Of a DNA stretch of 64,000 nt, positions 9,074 to 19,243 are shown in pieces. Position numbers and translations under genes: made by a program. The stretch is from NCBI RefSeq assembly GCF_918320885.1, contig NZ_OU907312.1:470465-534464 (forward strand), read 5' to 3'. Position 1 is the stretch's first letter, and the number at the start of each line of letters is the position of its first letter. The DNA comes from an unidentified bacterial endosymbiont. Lineage in GTDB: Bacteria; Pseudomonadota; Gammaproteobacteria; Enterobacterales; G038960095. The notes under the pieces were generated by a model. That model was not told the DNA's origin and did not search any database. It was given only the letters and a program-made list of their open reading frames with translations.

Positions 9074-9478
9074 CTAGTCATTCATCACCACTAAATCAAT
9101 CAGGGTAAATTCATTAAACTGAATGAACAGCGCTTCCAAACCGATTGTGAGAATACGGAACACACTGTGACAGAATCGGACCGTGTGGCGATGATGATCA
9201 GGGCACAGCAAGGGATAGCCCTGTTCTAAGGCTTGGATTAAATAGCCCAGCTGAATGGTTTCTGGCGATCGATTTAGTAGAATGCCCCCGTGTCTCCCAC
9301 GCCGTGACTGGATATAGCCTAAACGGTTTAAATGCCCAACTACTTTGGTTAGATGATAGTGTGACACCTGATAATAGAGGGCAATTTCCTGGACGTTCAC
9401 CCGCTGCTCTGGCGACACCGTCGCCAGATAGCCTAGCAGCTGTAATCCTAAGCGCGTATAAGTGTTGATTAATTTCAT
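9074..9478 (-). CDS. Rrf2-family transcriptional regulator, NsrR-like
   Basis: From ATG 9478 the protein has 134 residues; an upstream TTG would add 15 residues without family support. The N-terminal winged helix (IALYYQVSHYHLTKVVGHL, GRHGGILL) matches Rrf2/NsrR, as does the C-terminal ending FTLIDLV. NsrR senses nitric oxide through a [2Fe-2S] or [4Fe-4S] cluster held by three Cys. Here only two remain (Cys92 and Cys103); the middle one is replaced in LCPDHHRHTVRFC. Cluster binding may therefore be altered or lost. It is divergent from the YfeC-like gene with 295 bases between them. It lies just after the tRNA on the opposite strand. Confidence 0.75.
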   Translation of the reverse strand: MKLINTYTRLGLQLLGYLATVSPEQRVNVQEIALYYQVSHYHLTKVVGHLNRLGYIQSRRGRHGGILLNRSPETIQLGYLIQALEQGYPLLCPDHHRHTVRFCHSVFRILTIGLEALFIQFNEFTLIDLVVMND

Positions 9479-9634
9479 AGTGGACACCGTGTCAAAAGAG
9501 AAAGCTGTAAAACGACTACCCATGAGCTTCCCGGTTGATGCTCAGCAGCCATCCTGTCACCAAAATGCCAATCTTTACTGTAATCCATGTTCATAAGCCT
9601 CTTTCTGAATTACCCTACTCATTTAACGAAATTA

Positions 9635-9657
9635 TTAAACCCAGTGATAGTGTTTAA
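9635..9657. promoter_or_regulatory. short inverted repeat in the divergent intergenic region (possible operator)
   Basis: TTAAAC (9635-9640) and GTTTAA (9652-9657) form an inverted repeat with an 11-base spacer, between the NsrR-like gene and the YfeC-like gene. It does not match the known NsrR site. The surrounding A/T-rich region probably holds both promoters. Confidence 0.25.
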
Positions 9658-9773
9658 CAATGTTATTTATAAAGGTTTATAGATCAATTTTTGTTGATTA
9701 ATTTTGCAAAATAACTCGCAATAAAAACGGTTTTTAGGCTATTTATAGCCAATATGATCGAGGGGAATAGGTG

Positions 9774-10268
9774 ATGAAAAGCGAATGGTTTACGCCCAAA
9801 GAGATCACAACCATGCCGGGTATGCCAACCACCATCCAAGGGGTTCATAAGAAAGCTAAGCGTGAGGGTTGGCACTCTAGACGTAAATTGGGGGTTCAGG
9901 GTCCTGCTATAGAGTTTTGTATGGTGATCTCGGAGGAGCGTGTACACATCAGGGAAAGTAGTGCGGTTTACCACGCACCGTTGCTCACGAGCGATCAAGA
10001 TTTGCATGCCGTATGGTTGGCGGTCTTTAATCAATTAACTGAGAAAAACCGTACCCTATTAATCAGCAATATCATTCAGTATGGTGTCTACCAACTGATC
10101 AATCGTGACAATAATAGCCGATCAGCAAAAATCGTCTCCCTACTAGAATCCTTACCGTTAGCTGATCAGGAGTCGATTCTCAAGATGATTAAAGCCAAAC
10201 AGAGGGATCTTATCCTGGAGAGTCCCAGCACATCAGCTGCTGAAGCGGTTCCCGGTGAGGCTGAATAA
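9774..10268 (+). CDS. YfeC-like DNA-binding protein with Mu-type helix-turn-helix
   Basis: The protein has 164 residues from ATG 9774 (GTG 9771 is adjacent), preceded by a good AGGGG ribosome-binding site. Residues about 1-50 (EWFTPKEITTMPGMP, GVHKKAKREGW, GVQGPAIEF) form the winged-helix domain shared by the MuA transposase N-terminus, Mu repressor and E. coli YfeC. Residues about 75-105 resemble the YfeC C-terminal helix region. The last 20 residues are acidic and low in complexity. A small transcription factor is more likely than a phage protein, because no other phage genes are nearby. Confidence 0.65.
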   Translation: MKSEWFTPKEITTMPGMPTTIQGVHKKAKREGWHSRRKLGVQGPAIEFCMVISEERVHIRESSAVYHAPLLTSDQDLHAVWLAVFNQLTEKNRTLLISNIIQYGVYQLINRDNNSRSAKIVSLLESLPLADQESILKMIKAKQRDLILESPSTSAAEAVPGEAE

Positions 10269-10311
10269 GCTGCTCGCTGTCAGATGCTTCACCATGGTAT
10301 GATCCATGCCG

Positions 10312-10390
10312 TTCTCATCGGGGTGCCCTCAGGGGCTGAGAAGAGACCCGTTGAACCTGATCCGGACCATGCCGGCGGAGGAATTTGAGG
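10312..10390 (+). promoter_or_regulatory. TPP riboswitch (THI element)
   Basis: The conserved THI-box parts are present in order: GGGGTGCC, GGGCTGAGA, ACCCGTTGAACCTGATC, CCGG...CCGG and GGAGGAATTTGAG. The closest familiar example is the leader of E. coli thiB (tbpA). Thiamine pyrophosphate binding would switch off the thiBPQ operon that begins about 60 bases downstream. Confidence 0.93.
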
Positions 10391-10450
10391 ACCCACTATC
10401 GGGTTATCCAATCGCTCCTTGGCTGTGTTAGCAGTTTTAAAGGAGCGTGT

Positions 10451-11440
10451 GTGTTGAAGTGGTGGCTGTTTATCTTGTTTTGCTTTGTCAGGATCTGCAC
10501 GGTACAGGCCATTGAAACCCTGACCATCTATGCCACCAGTGCTTTTTCAGCACCCTGGGGTCCTGGACCCAGGGTTAAGCGCGCCTTTGAAGCACAACAT
10601 CACTGCCGGGTGCGCTGGGTGACTTTCAGCGGCAGCGGGGCGATTCTCAACCGTCTAAAGTTGGAAGGCGGTCATGGCCGTGCTGATGTGGTCCTCGGAT
10701 TAGAGAGTAGTGTGCTGAGAGCGGCGCAAGAGAGTGGTTTGTTTGCGCCGCAACCGCTCGAGAAGCGGCAGCTGACGCTGCCAGGCGGGTGGCAGAATCG
10801 CTACTTTGTGCCCTATGGCTACAGTTATCTGACGTTTATCTATCATCAACAACGGGTGATGAATCCCCCCCGCAGTTTACAGGAACTCCTGGAAGGTCCT
10901 GATCACTGGCGTGTGATCTATGCCGATCCGCGAACCAGCAGCCCAGGCTCTCTTTTTCTGCACTGGATGATGACCTGCACGGGTCCAGCGGTGGACACCG
11001 CTTGGCAGCAGCTGGCCCGGAAGACCGTCACCGTTACTAAAGATTGGAGTGAGGCCCATGGACTGTTCTTGAAGGGGGAGGCCGATTTCGTCTTAGGCTA
11101 TAACACCTCGCTGGCTTACCATCAACGCCAGCAACCACAACATCCCTACCGCACTCTCCGGTTTGCTGAAGGCCATCCGCTACAGGTGGAGGTGGCGGCC
11201 ATCGTGGCCAGTAGTCAGCAGGCCGACTTGGCGAATCAATTTGTGCAGTTTATGATCACGCCTACCGTGCAAACCCTACTTCCCTCGCTGTATTGGGTCT
11301 ATCCCGTGATTGAGCTGCCGCTTCCCCCAGAATTTTTGCAGTTGGATCGACCGTCGGTGCTCTTAAAGTTTAGTGAGGCCACGGCACTTCAGCGGCAGCA
11401 ATGGATACAAACATGGCGTCGGGCTGCCGTCAAAGGCTAA
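10451..11440 (+). CDS. thiB: thiamine/TPP-binding periplasmic protein
   Basis: ThiB is the periplasmic receptor of the ThiBPQ thiamine ABC importer. I place the start at GTG 10451 (or TTG 10454), because AGGAG at 10441-10445 sits at the right distance and a signal peptide follows at once (LKWWLFILFCFVRICTVQA, cleavage likely before IETLTIY). This gives 329 residues, against 327 in E. coli. A longer frame from 10385 would begin inside the riboswitch and is unlikely. Family signatures include WGPGP, ADVVLGL, PGGW, VIYADPRTS and GWSEA-like DWSEAHGLFLKGE. The end overlaps thiP by 28 bases. Confidence 0.93.
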   Translation: MLKWWLFILFCFVRICTVQAIETLTIYATSAFSAPWGPGPRVKRAFEAQHHCRVRWVTFSGSGAILNRLKLEGGHGRADVVLGLESSVLRAAQESGLFAPQPLEKRQLTLPGGWQNRYFVPYGYSYLTFIYHQQRVMNPPRSLQELLEGPDHWRVIYADPRTSSPGSLFLHWMMTCTGPAVDTAWQQLARKTVTVTKDWSEAHGLFLKGEADFVLGYNTSLAYHQRQQPQHPYRTLRFAEGHPLQVEVAAIVASSQQADLANQFVQFMITPTVQTLLPSLYWVYPVIELPLPPEFLQLDRPSVLLKFSEATALQRQQWIQTWRRAAVKG

Positions 11441-13029
11441 TCGCCCCCTGGCTCTGGCCAGGGCTGCTCACCGCTGTGTTGCTGCTGATCCTCTTTATCA
11501 CGCTGCTCAGCGTCTTGGGACGCCAGGCCACCTCGCTTGATTGGACCCATTGGTGGCATGATCCCTACTGGTGCGGGGTGATTCGCTTTACCCTACAGCA
11601 AGCGCTATTATCGACGCTACTCTCCTTGTTGCCGGCGATTCCGGTAGCACAAGCCTTAGCACGCCGCCGCTTTTGGGGGCGGCGTTGGTTGCTGCAGCTA
11701 CTCTCCCTCTCCTCAGCACTCCCCGCTGTGGTGGTCATTTTTGGTTTGATGACGCTGTATGGCCGACAAGGGTGGTTAGCCCGATTAGGTGCTTGGGTCG
11801 GGATCAGCTACTCAAGCTCCCTGTATGGCCTCCATGGATTAGTGCTGGTACACGTCTTTTTTAACCTGCCGTTAGCAACCCGCTGGCTGCTACAGACCCT
11901 CAGCACCTTACCCCAAGCCCACTATCGGTTAGCGCAACAATTAGGGATGAGTGCTCATCAGCGCTTTCGTTGGCTGGAGTGGCCCCGGCTCCGCTGGCAG
12001 CTCTGTTCAATGGCGGGACTCATTTTCTCACTCTGTTTTAATAGTTTTACGAGTGGGCTCATACTGGGGGGGGGGCCCCAAGCCACGCCGCTAGCCGTGG
12101 CTATTTATCAATCATTCACTGAGGAGGGGAGCTTCGGCCAGGTGTTGCCTTTGGTCCTATTGCAGATCAGCTGCTGTTTAGGGATCTACGCTGTGGGTCA
12201 GCGCTTGGCCGAGAGCCATCCAGCTATCATGATGACGGATCTCGAGCCCTATTGGGCTCGAGATCCGCAAGATAATGGCTATCGCCGCTGTTGGGATGGG
12301 ATCTGGATCCTAGGTCTGCTGCTGCTGCTGCTGCCGCTATTGGCCGTGGTGATCCAGGGCTGCAACAGGATGCTCTTCCAGGCCTTGGCGCAGCCGCACT
12401 TATGGCGTGCGCTGGGCTGCTCCCTGTCGCTAGGCGGGTGTGCGGCGCTACTTGCGGTGACGTTAGCCTACTCGCTGTTATGGAGTAGTAGTCGATTACA
12501 GCAGCGACACGCTCTTCGCTACAGTCGTGGGTTGCTGTTATCAGGCATCTTGATCTCGCTACTGCCACCGCTGGTCTTGGCGACCACCCTGTTGCACCTG
12601 TTTCACGCTATCGATATTCCAGGCGTGATCTGGGGGTTGATCGGTGTGATCAATGGCCTGATCGCGCTACCCTACGCTTTGAAAATATTGACAATACCGC
12701 TGTACGATGTAGTAGGGCAGAGTGATCAACTCTGCCAGGGGCTAGGGATCCAAGGGTTTAACCGTTGGCGGCTGATTGATGGCCCGCTCCTCTGCCGACC
12801 CTTAGCGTTAGCGTTAGCAGTGACGACCGTTCTCTCCTTAGGGGAGGTGGGTATCATCGCCCTGTTTGGGCAGGAAGTGGGGACTACGTTAGCACTCTAC
12901 CTCTATCAACAGCTGGGGGCCTATCGGGGTGATGAGGCCGCAGTGACTGCCCTGCTGCTACTACTCTGTTGCTGGGGCCTATTGAGGGTATCGGAGGCTT
13001 TATCACATCGCCATGTTACAGTTAACTAA
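11413..13029 (+). CDS. thiP: thiamine ABC transporter permease
   Basis: ThiP is the inner-membrane permease of ThiBPQ. From ATG 11413 it has 538 residues (E. coli 536), made of two fused permease halves. Each half has an EAA-type loop: QLGMSAHQRFRWLEWP in the first and GLGIQGFNRWRLIDGP in the second. Many hydrophobic helices are visible. Two sequence oddities sit inside the gene: ten G in a row at 12066-12075 encoding GGG of the conserved LGGGPQAT, and a perfect 14-bp hairpin at 12236-12267. Both keep the frame. It overlaps thiB at the 5' end and thiQ at the 3' end. Confidence 0.95.
   Translation: MASGCRQRLIAPWLWPGLLTAVLLLILFITLLSVLGRQATSLDWTHWWHDPYWCGVIRFTLQQALLSTLLSLLPAIPVAQALARRRFWGRRWLLQLLSLSSALPAVVVIFGLMTLYGRQGWLARLGAWVGISYSSSLYGLHGLVLVHVFFNLPLATRWLLQTLSTLPQAHYRLAQQLGMSAHQRFRWLEWPRLRWQLCSMAGLIFSLCFNSFTSGLILGGGPQATPLAVAIYQSFTEEGSFGQVLPLVLLQISCCLGIYAVGQRLAESHPAIMMTDLEPYWARDPQDNGYRRCWDGIWILGLLLLLLPLLAVVIQGCNRMLFQALAQPHLWRALGCSLSLGGCAALLAVTLAYSLLWSSSRLQQRHALRYSRGLLLSGILISLLPPLVLATTLLHLFHAIDIPGVIWGLIGVINGLIALPYALKILTIPLYDVVGQSDQLCQGLGIQGFNRWRLIDGPLLCRPLALALAVTTVLSLGEVGIIALFGQEVGTTLALYLYQQLGAYRGDEAAVTALLLLLCCWGLLRVSEALSHRHVTVN
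12236..12267. repeat. perfect inverted repeat inside thiP
   Basis: CGGATCTCGAGCCC (12236-12249), loop TATT, and GGGCTCGAGATCCG (12254-12267) form a 14-bp perfect stem in the cytoplasmic loop between the two ThiP halves. Confidence 0.9.
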
Positions 13030-13702
13030 CCTACAGTGTGGCCAGACCGCCACCGCCTTTTGCTTTAATTTTCAGGCTAATATTGGAGAGCTCTTGGCAG
13101 TGGTGGGCCCGAGTGGGGCCGGGAAGAGTACGCTGTTGAACCTCATCGCTGGGTTTGCAACTGCTTCGCAGGGGCAACTTTATCTGGCAGGTCACAACCA
13201 TACCCACACTGTGCCGGCGCAACGGCCGATCTCCATGCTGTTTCAAACGCATAACCTGTTTCCTCATTTGACCGTGGTGCAAAATATCGGGCTAGGGCTG
13301 CATCCTGGATTACGGTTAACACCCACACAGAGGCAGCGGGTGCATGCGCTAGCGACCCGGCTGCAGCTACAGGAGGTCCTGCAGCGGTTACCCGAGCAGC
13401 TCTCGGGTGGTCAGCAACAGCGCGTGGCATTAGCCCGCTGCTTATTGCGCCAACAGCCCATTCTGTTATTGGATGAGCCTTTTTCAGCACTGGACTCTGA
13501 GTTACGCCGGGAGTTACTGCTGTTATTACAAGAGCTCCAGCACGAACAACCCTGCACCATTCTGTTGGTTTCACATCATTTATTAGAGATCGCCAGCCTG
13601 GCGCCGCGGACGCTAGTGATTGTTGAAGGTAAAATTGCGTATGATGGTGCGACCAGTGCCTTGTTTACTGGCGAGACGATGAATAGTGCTTGGGGGCTCT
13701 AA
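13013..13702 (+). CDS. thiQ: thiamine ABC transporter ATP-binding protein
   Basis: ThiQ is the cytosolic ATPase that drives ThiBPQ. It has 229 residues, with Walker A GPSGAGKST, signature LSGGQQQRVALARCLL, Walker B ILLLDEPFSALD and switch His in VSHHLLEI. It overlaps the end of thiP by 17 bases, so thiBPQ form one coupled operon behind the TPP riboswitch. Length and motif order agree with E. coli ThiQ (232 residues). Confidence 0.95.
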   Translation: MLQLTNLQCGQTATAFCFNFQANIGELLAVVGPSGAGKSTLLNLIAGFATASQGQLYLAGHNHTHTVPAQRPISMLFQTHNLFPHLTVVQNIGLGLHPGLRLTPTQRQRVHALATRLQLQEVLQRLPEQLSGGQQQRVALARCLLRQQPILLLDEPFSALDSELRRELLLLLQELQHEQPCTILLVSHHLLEIASLAPRTLVIVEGKIAYDGATSALFTGETMNSAWGL

Positions 13703-13763
13703 GCTTTGCAGGCAGGCCATCACGTGGTGGCTAGCAGGCTCTTATACGGGAAAAGTAAGCTAG

Positions 13764-14756
13764 ATGAAGACATTAGGCGAATTTATTGTAGAGAAGCAAC
13801 ACGATTTTTCACAGGCTACCGGCGAGCTGACCGCCCTGTTAGCCTCGGTTAAATTGGCGGCCAAAATCGTACACCGGGATATCAATAAAGCAGGTTTAGT
13901 GGATATTTTAGGGGGTAATGGTGTTCATAACGTGCAGTGTGAGGCACAGACCAAACTAGATGCCTTCGCTAATGAGACCTTCAAAGCGGCATTAGAAGCC
14001 CGGGGTGAGGTTGCGGGCATTGCCTCCGAAGAGGAAGAGCACCTGATTGCTTTTAACAGTGAACGAGCGCGTGCTGCTAAGTATGTCGTGTTATTGGATC
14101 CCCTGGATGGATCATCTAATTGTGATGTCAATGTCTCCGTTGGGACCATTTTCTCGATTTATCGGAGAGTATCCCCTCTGGGTACCGCCGTCACACTCGC
14201 CGATTTTTTACAACCGGGTCAGCAGCAGATTGCAGCCGGTTACGTGATCTATGGTTCATCGACCATGCTGGTGTACACCACTGGTCATGGGACTCATGGC
14301 TTTACTTATGATCCCACTCTGGGGGTGTTTTGTCTGTCGCACGAGAACATCCGCGCACCGACTCAGGGCACGCTTTACTCGATTAATGAGGGTAATCAGC
14401 ACTATTTTCCGCTGGGGGTCAAGCGGTACCTTCAGTACTGCCAAACCCCGGATCCAGCCACCAGTCGCCCCTACAGTGCCCGCTATATTGGCTCTCTAGT
14501 GGCTGATTTTCACCGTAATTTATTAAAAGGGGGGATCTACCTTTATCCGCGTACCCCCCCCTATCCTCAGGGTAAATTACGGTTGCTGTATGAGTGTAAT
14601 CCTATCGCTTTTTTGGCCGAACAAGCCGGCGGCCGCGCCAGTAATGGTGGCCAACGTATTCTGGATATCCAGCCAACCACCTTGCATCAACGCTCTCCTC
14701 TGTTTGTTGGTTCAATCACGATGATGGACCAGCTAGAATCTTTTTTGAAGGAATAG
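13764..14756 (+). CDS. fbp: fructose-1,6-bisphosphatase class 1
   Basis: This enzyme hydrolyses fructose-1,6-bisphosphate to fructose-6-phosphate in gluconeogenesis, in the cytosol. It has 330 residues (E. coli 332) and starts [15 protein letters not shown]. Metal-site motifs ASEEEE and DPLDGSSN, the catalytic region [19 protein letters not shown] and the C-terminal [16 protein letters not shown] are intact. With pckA also in this window, the genes for making sugar phosphates from C4 acids appear retained. A run of eight C at 14554-14561 is in frame. ppa follows in the same direction with its own promoter. Confidence 0.97.
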   Translation: MKTLGEFIVEKQHDFSQATGELTALLASVKLAAKIVHRDINKAGLVDILGGNGVHNVQCEAQTKLDAFANETFKAALEARGEVAGIASEEEEHLIAFNSERARAAKYVVLLDPLDGSSNCDVNVSVGTIFSIYRRVSPLGTAVTLADFLQPGQQQIAAGYVIYGSSTMLVYTTGHGTHGFTYDPTLGVFCLSHENIRAPTQGTLYSINEGNQHYFPLGVKRYLQYCQTPDPATSRPYSARYIGSLVADFHRNLLKGGIYLYPRTPPYPQGKLRLLYECNPIAFLAEQAGGRASNGGQRILDIQPTTLHQRSPLFVGSITMMDQLESFLKE

Positions 14757-14789
14757 ACCGATATAGACTAATAAAAAAGGACTTTTCTT

Positions 14790-14818
14790 CTGACTATTGC
14801 GCTGCACCAGGCTATACT
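14790..14818 (+). promoter_or_regulatory. sigma70 promoter for ppa
   Basis: -35 CTGACT (14790-14795) and -10 TATACT (14813-14818) are separated by 17 bases and lie about 40 bases upstream of the ppa start. Confidence 0.55.
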
Positions 14819-14858
14819 ATGCCCCTAAAGAACTAGGGGTCTTGCAAGGACTATTAAG

Positions 14859-15389
14859 ATGAGTTTACAGTGCGTGCCCTCAGGCAGAGATATCCCAGAA
14901 GATATTTATGTCATCATTGAGATCCCAGCCCACTCTGATCCCATTAAATATGAAGTGGATAAACAGTGCGGTGCTGTGTTTGTGGACCGCTTTATTGCAA
15001 CACCAATGTTCTATCCTTGTAACTATGGGTACATGAATGGGACCTTGGCTGAAGATGGTGATCCGCTAGATGTTTTGGTGCCGACTCCCTATCCGTTACA
15101 GATTGGTTCAGTGATTCGTTGTCGTCCAGTCGCCCTGTTCTGCATGCAGGATGATAGCGGGAAAGATGCCAAAGTGATCGCGGTCCCTCACCATAAGCTC
15201 ACATCAGCTTATGAGATGATTCGCGATGTTGAGGAGTTGCCTGCGCTTTTAAAAGCGCAGATACAGCATTTCTTCGAGCATTATAAAGCGCTGGAGCCAG
15301 GCAAATGGGTGACTATCCAAGGTTGGCAAAACCATCAGGCTGCCAAGGATGAGATTATGGCTGCTGTTCGACGTGCACAAGGAGCATAA
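14859..15389 (+). CDS. ppa: inorganic pyrophosphatase
   Basis: This cytosolic family I pyrophosphatase splits pyrophosphate and pulls biosynthetic reactions forward. It has 176 residues, the same as E. coli (175 after Met removal). The metal-binding Asp cluster is present in [16 protein letters not shown], with [13 protein letters not shown] further on. The start [18 protein letters not shown] aligns with MSLLNVPAGKDLPEDIYV of E. coli. The ATP synthase operon starts about 80 bases downstream, a linkage not found in E. coli. Confidence 0.97.
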   Translation: MSLQCVPSGRDIPEDIYVIIEIPAHSDPIKYEVDKQCGAVFVDRFIATPMFYPCNYGYMNGTLAEDGDPLDVLVPTPYPLQIGSVIRCRPVALFCMQDDSGKDAKVIAVPHHKLTSAYEMIRDVEELPALLKAQIQHFFEHYKALEPGKWVTIQGWQNHQAAKDEIMAAVRRAQGA

Positions 15390-15440
15390 ACAGCACGGGT
15401 CGTATATCAGGGATCCACAGAACACAGGGGCGCACAATAG

Positions 15441-16253
<813 letters not shown>

Positions 16254-16287
16254 AGGCTCGGTACTCATCCAAATTATTGTCTGTTAA

Positions 16288-16542
<255 letters not shown>

Positions 16543-16597
16543 TCGCGTTGACCGTTGAGCAAACGGCAGAGTTTGATCCAATGAAGGAGGTTAGCCG

Positions 16598-17068
16598 ATG
16601 AATTTGAATGCCACGCTACTCGGTCAGGCGATCGCTTTTGTTTTGTTTGTTTTGTTTTGCATGAAATATGTTTGGCCACCATTGTTAGCTGCCATTGAGG
16701 CACGTCAGCAGCTGATTGCCGAAGGATTAGCTGCCGCTGAGGAGGCAAAAAAAGCCTTGAAGTTGGCGCAATCTGAAGGGGCGGTTCAACTGCTAAAAGC
16801 TAAAAATCAAGCGCAAGTCATCATTGATCAGGCCAATAGACAGCGGACTCAGATCCTGGAGGAAGCGAAAATCAAAGCGCAGCGAGAGCGCACCAAGATT
16901 TTAGCGCAAGCTCGGGTTGACGCGGAGCAGATCTGTAAGCGTGAGCATGAAGCGCTACGTCAACAGTTTGGGCAATTGGTGGTGCTGGCTACCGAGAAAT
17001 TAATCAATTGTACGCTAGATAGCGATACCAGCCAGCAGATCGTGGAACAGCTGGTGGCGGAACTGTAG
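16598..17068 (+). CDS. atpF: ATP synthase F0 subunit b
   Basis: This is the peripheral stalk subunit: 156 residues as in E. coli, with one N-terminal membrane helix ([19 protein letters not shown]) and a long charged coiled coil to the C-terminus. A strong AAGGAGG ribosome-binding site precedes ATG 16598. It lies between atpE and atpH in the standard order. Confidence 0.96.
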   Translation: MNLNATLLGQAIAFVLFVLFCMKYVWPPLLAAIEARQQLIAEGLAAAEEAKKALKLAQSEGAVQLLKAKNQAQVIIDQANRQRTQILEEAKIKAQRERTKILAQARVDAEQICKREHEALRQQFGQLVVLATEKLINCTLDSDTSQQIVEQLVAEL

Positions 17069-17098
17069 GGTGGCTAAATCCGTGGGAAAGAGGTTTTG

Positions 17099-17632
17099 AT
17101 GATGGAACTGCTCGGTGTTGCACGCCCTTACGCCACCGCCGCCTTTGAATTTGCGCGCTTGCAGAAAGACATTGACCATTGGCAGCACCTGCTCCGTTTT
17201 GCGGCACAGGTGAGCAGCGATCCCCAGATGGTCAGGCTATTGACCAATCCGTTAACGGCTGCTCTAGGCGCTGATCTCTTACAGGAAATTTGTCAAACAG
17301 CGCTGGATACCTACGCGAAAAATTTCCTGCGACTGATGGCACAAAACGGTCGCTTAATGGCGCTACCCATGGTTTGGAAACAATTTACGGCGTTGCAGCA
17401 AGCTTATGAGCAACAGGTCACGGTTGAAGTGATAGCAGCCGCTTCTTTAACCAGCGAGCAGCTGCAACGGCTGAGCACCGCATTAACTCGGCGGTTAGCT
17501 TGCGGTGTCACCTTACAATGCCGCGTCGATCCCACCTTATTAGCTGGCCTAATGATTCGTCTAGGAGATTGGAGCATTGATGGCAGTGTCCGGGGCCGGC
17601 TCAATCGATTAGCACAGCAGTTGCAGGCTTAA
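17099..17632 (+). CDS. atpH: ATP synthase F1 subunit delta
   Basis: Subunit delta joins the peripheral stalk to the top of the F1 head. It has 177 residues if ATG 17099 is used; ATG 17102 is equally possible and TTG 17096 less so. ELLGVARPYATAAFEFA and the C-terminal IDGSVRGRLNRLAQQL are typical. Fifteen bases separate its stop from atpA. Confidence 0.95.
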   Translation: MMELLGVARPYATAAFEFARLQKDIDHWQHLLRFAAQVSSDPQMVRLLTNPLTAALGADLLQEICQTALDTYAKNFLRLMAQNGRLMALPMVWKQFTALQQAYEQQVTVEVIAAASLTSEQLQRLSTALTRRLACGVTLQCRVDPTLLAGLMIRLGDWSIDGSVRGRLNRLAQQLQA

Positions 17633-17647
17633 AAGAGAGAATAAACC

Positions 17648-19189
17648 ATGCCACTGAATCCGAACGAGATTAGTGAACTGATTCAACAACGGATTGCTCA
17701 GTTCAATATTAGTAGTGAATTAACCCATCAAGGCACGATTGTGGCCGTTTATGATGGCATTATCCGTATTCATGGCCTGTCTGAAGTGATGCAAGGTGAG
17801 GTGATACAACTGCCTGGAGAGCGCTATGCGCTGGCGCTTAACTTAGAGCGAGATGCGGTGGGTGCTGTGGTCATGGGGCCCTACGCCGATCTAGTGGAGG
17901 GGATGACGGTTCGGAGTACTGGTCGGGGGTTGGAAGTACCAGTGGGCCACGGGTTACTCGGGCGTGTGTTGAATACTTTAGGTCAACCTATTGATGGAAA
18001 AGGTAGCCTCGACTATGACCATTATGCCCCAGTTGAGGTGATAGCACCTGGCGTCATTGAGCGTCAATCGGTGGATCAGCCGCTACAGACTGGCTATAAA
18101 GCCATTGATTCCATGGTACCGATTGGCCGAGGACAGCGTGAGCTGATCATTGGCGATCGGCAAACGGGAAAAACCGCGTTGGCCATCGATACCATTATCA
18201 ATCAACGTCATTCAGGTATTCACTGTATCTACGTGGCGATTGGTCAAAAAGCTTCTACCGTGGCTGATGTAGTGCGACAATTGGAAGAGCATGGGGCTTT
18301 GGCCCATACGATTGTTGTGGTGGCTTCGGCTGCGGAATCTGCCGCTTTACAATATTTGGCCCCTTATGCGGGCTGTACCATGGGTGAATATTTTCGCGAT
18401 CGGGGTGGAGATGCCTTGATTGTTTATGATGATCTCTCTAAACAAGCGGTGGCTTATCGGCAGATTTCTCTGCTATTACGGCGTCCACCTGGGCGTGAAG
18501 CCTTTCCTGGGGATATCTTTTATATTCACTCACGTCTGCTAGAACGGGCAGCTCGGGTTAGTCCAGCCTATGTAGAGACGTTTACTCAGGGTAAAGTCAA
18601 AGGACGTAGCGGTTCATTAACGGCACTGCCCATTGTTGAAACCCAAGAGGGCGATGTTTCAGCGTTTGTCCCGACCAATGTTATTTCGATTACTGATGGG
18701 CAGATTTTTCTGGAAAATACCCTATTCAATGCTGGAATCCGTCCAGCGATTAATCCCGGGATTTCAGTCTCTCGGGTGGGTGGTGCGGCACAAAGCAAAC
18801 TGATTCGCCGGCTGTCTGGTGGGGTACGCACGGCATTGGCGCAGTATCGGGAACTGGCCGCTTTTTCACAATTTGCTGCTGATTTGGATGAGATCACCCG
18901 TAAGCAGTTAGCGCATGGTCAGAAGGTGACAGAGCTGTTAAAGCAGTCACGCTATGCACCGCTGTCGATTGCTGGCCAGGCCCTGCTGCTGTTTGCGGTA
19001 GAACATCACTATTTAGAGCAGGTTCCGGTTACCGAGATCCAAAATTTTGAAAAGGCGTTGCTCAGTTATGCGCAGCGGGAATACTCCCAGTTTTATAACC
19101 AAATTAGCGTGACTGGCGTGTACGATAAGCTGGTTGAAAAGACCCTCAAGCAGATCCTCGAGGCTTTTAAGACAGGACACACCTGGTGA
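17648..19189 (+). CDS. atpA: ATP synthase F1 subunit alpha
   Basis: This non-catalytic nucleotide-binding subunit has 513 residues, identical in length to E. coli. The P-loop is [10 protein letters not shown], and the adenine and inter-subunit motifs ([33 protein letters not shown]) are intact. Confidence 0.98.
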   Translation: MPLNPNEISELIQQRIAQFNISSELTHQGTIVAVYDGIIRIHGLSEVMQGEVIQLPGERYALALNLERDAVGAVVMGPYADLVEGMTVRSTGRGLEVPVGHGLLGRVLNTLGQPIDGKGSLDYDHYAPVEVIAPGVIERQSVDQPLQTGYKAIDSMVPIGRGQRELIIGDRQTGKTALAIDTIINQRHSGIHCIYVAIGQKASTVADVVRQLEEHGALAHTIVVVASAAESAALQYLAPYAGCTMGEYFRDRGGDALIVYDDLSKQAVAYRQISLLLRRPPGREAFPGDIFYIHSRLLERAARVSPAYVETFTQGKVKGRSGSLTALPIVETQEGDVSAFVPTNVISITDGQIFLENTLFNAGIRPAINPGISVSRVGGAAQSKLIRRLSGGVRTALAQYRELAAFSQFAADLDEITRKQLAHGQKVTELLKQSRYAPLSIAGQALLLFAVEHHYLEQVPVTEIQNFEKALLSYAQREYSQFYNQISVTGVYDKLVEKTLKQILEAFKTGHTW

Positions 19190-19243
19190 GTAGCGGTGCC
19201 ATAGGGAGTCGAGGGTGGTTTTTCAGTGAGGCAGTGAGGCACG

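Noticed and set aside
10385..10450. Upstream extension of ThiB from TTG 10385
   Set aside because: It starts inside the TPP riboswitch and precedes the real signal peptide; AGGAG supports the later start.
16598..17068. A sigma-E promoter or operator within the atp operon
   Set aside because: No convincing motif; the atp genes appear to be one continuous operon.
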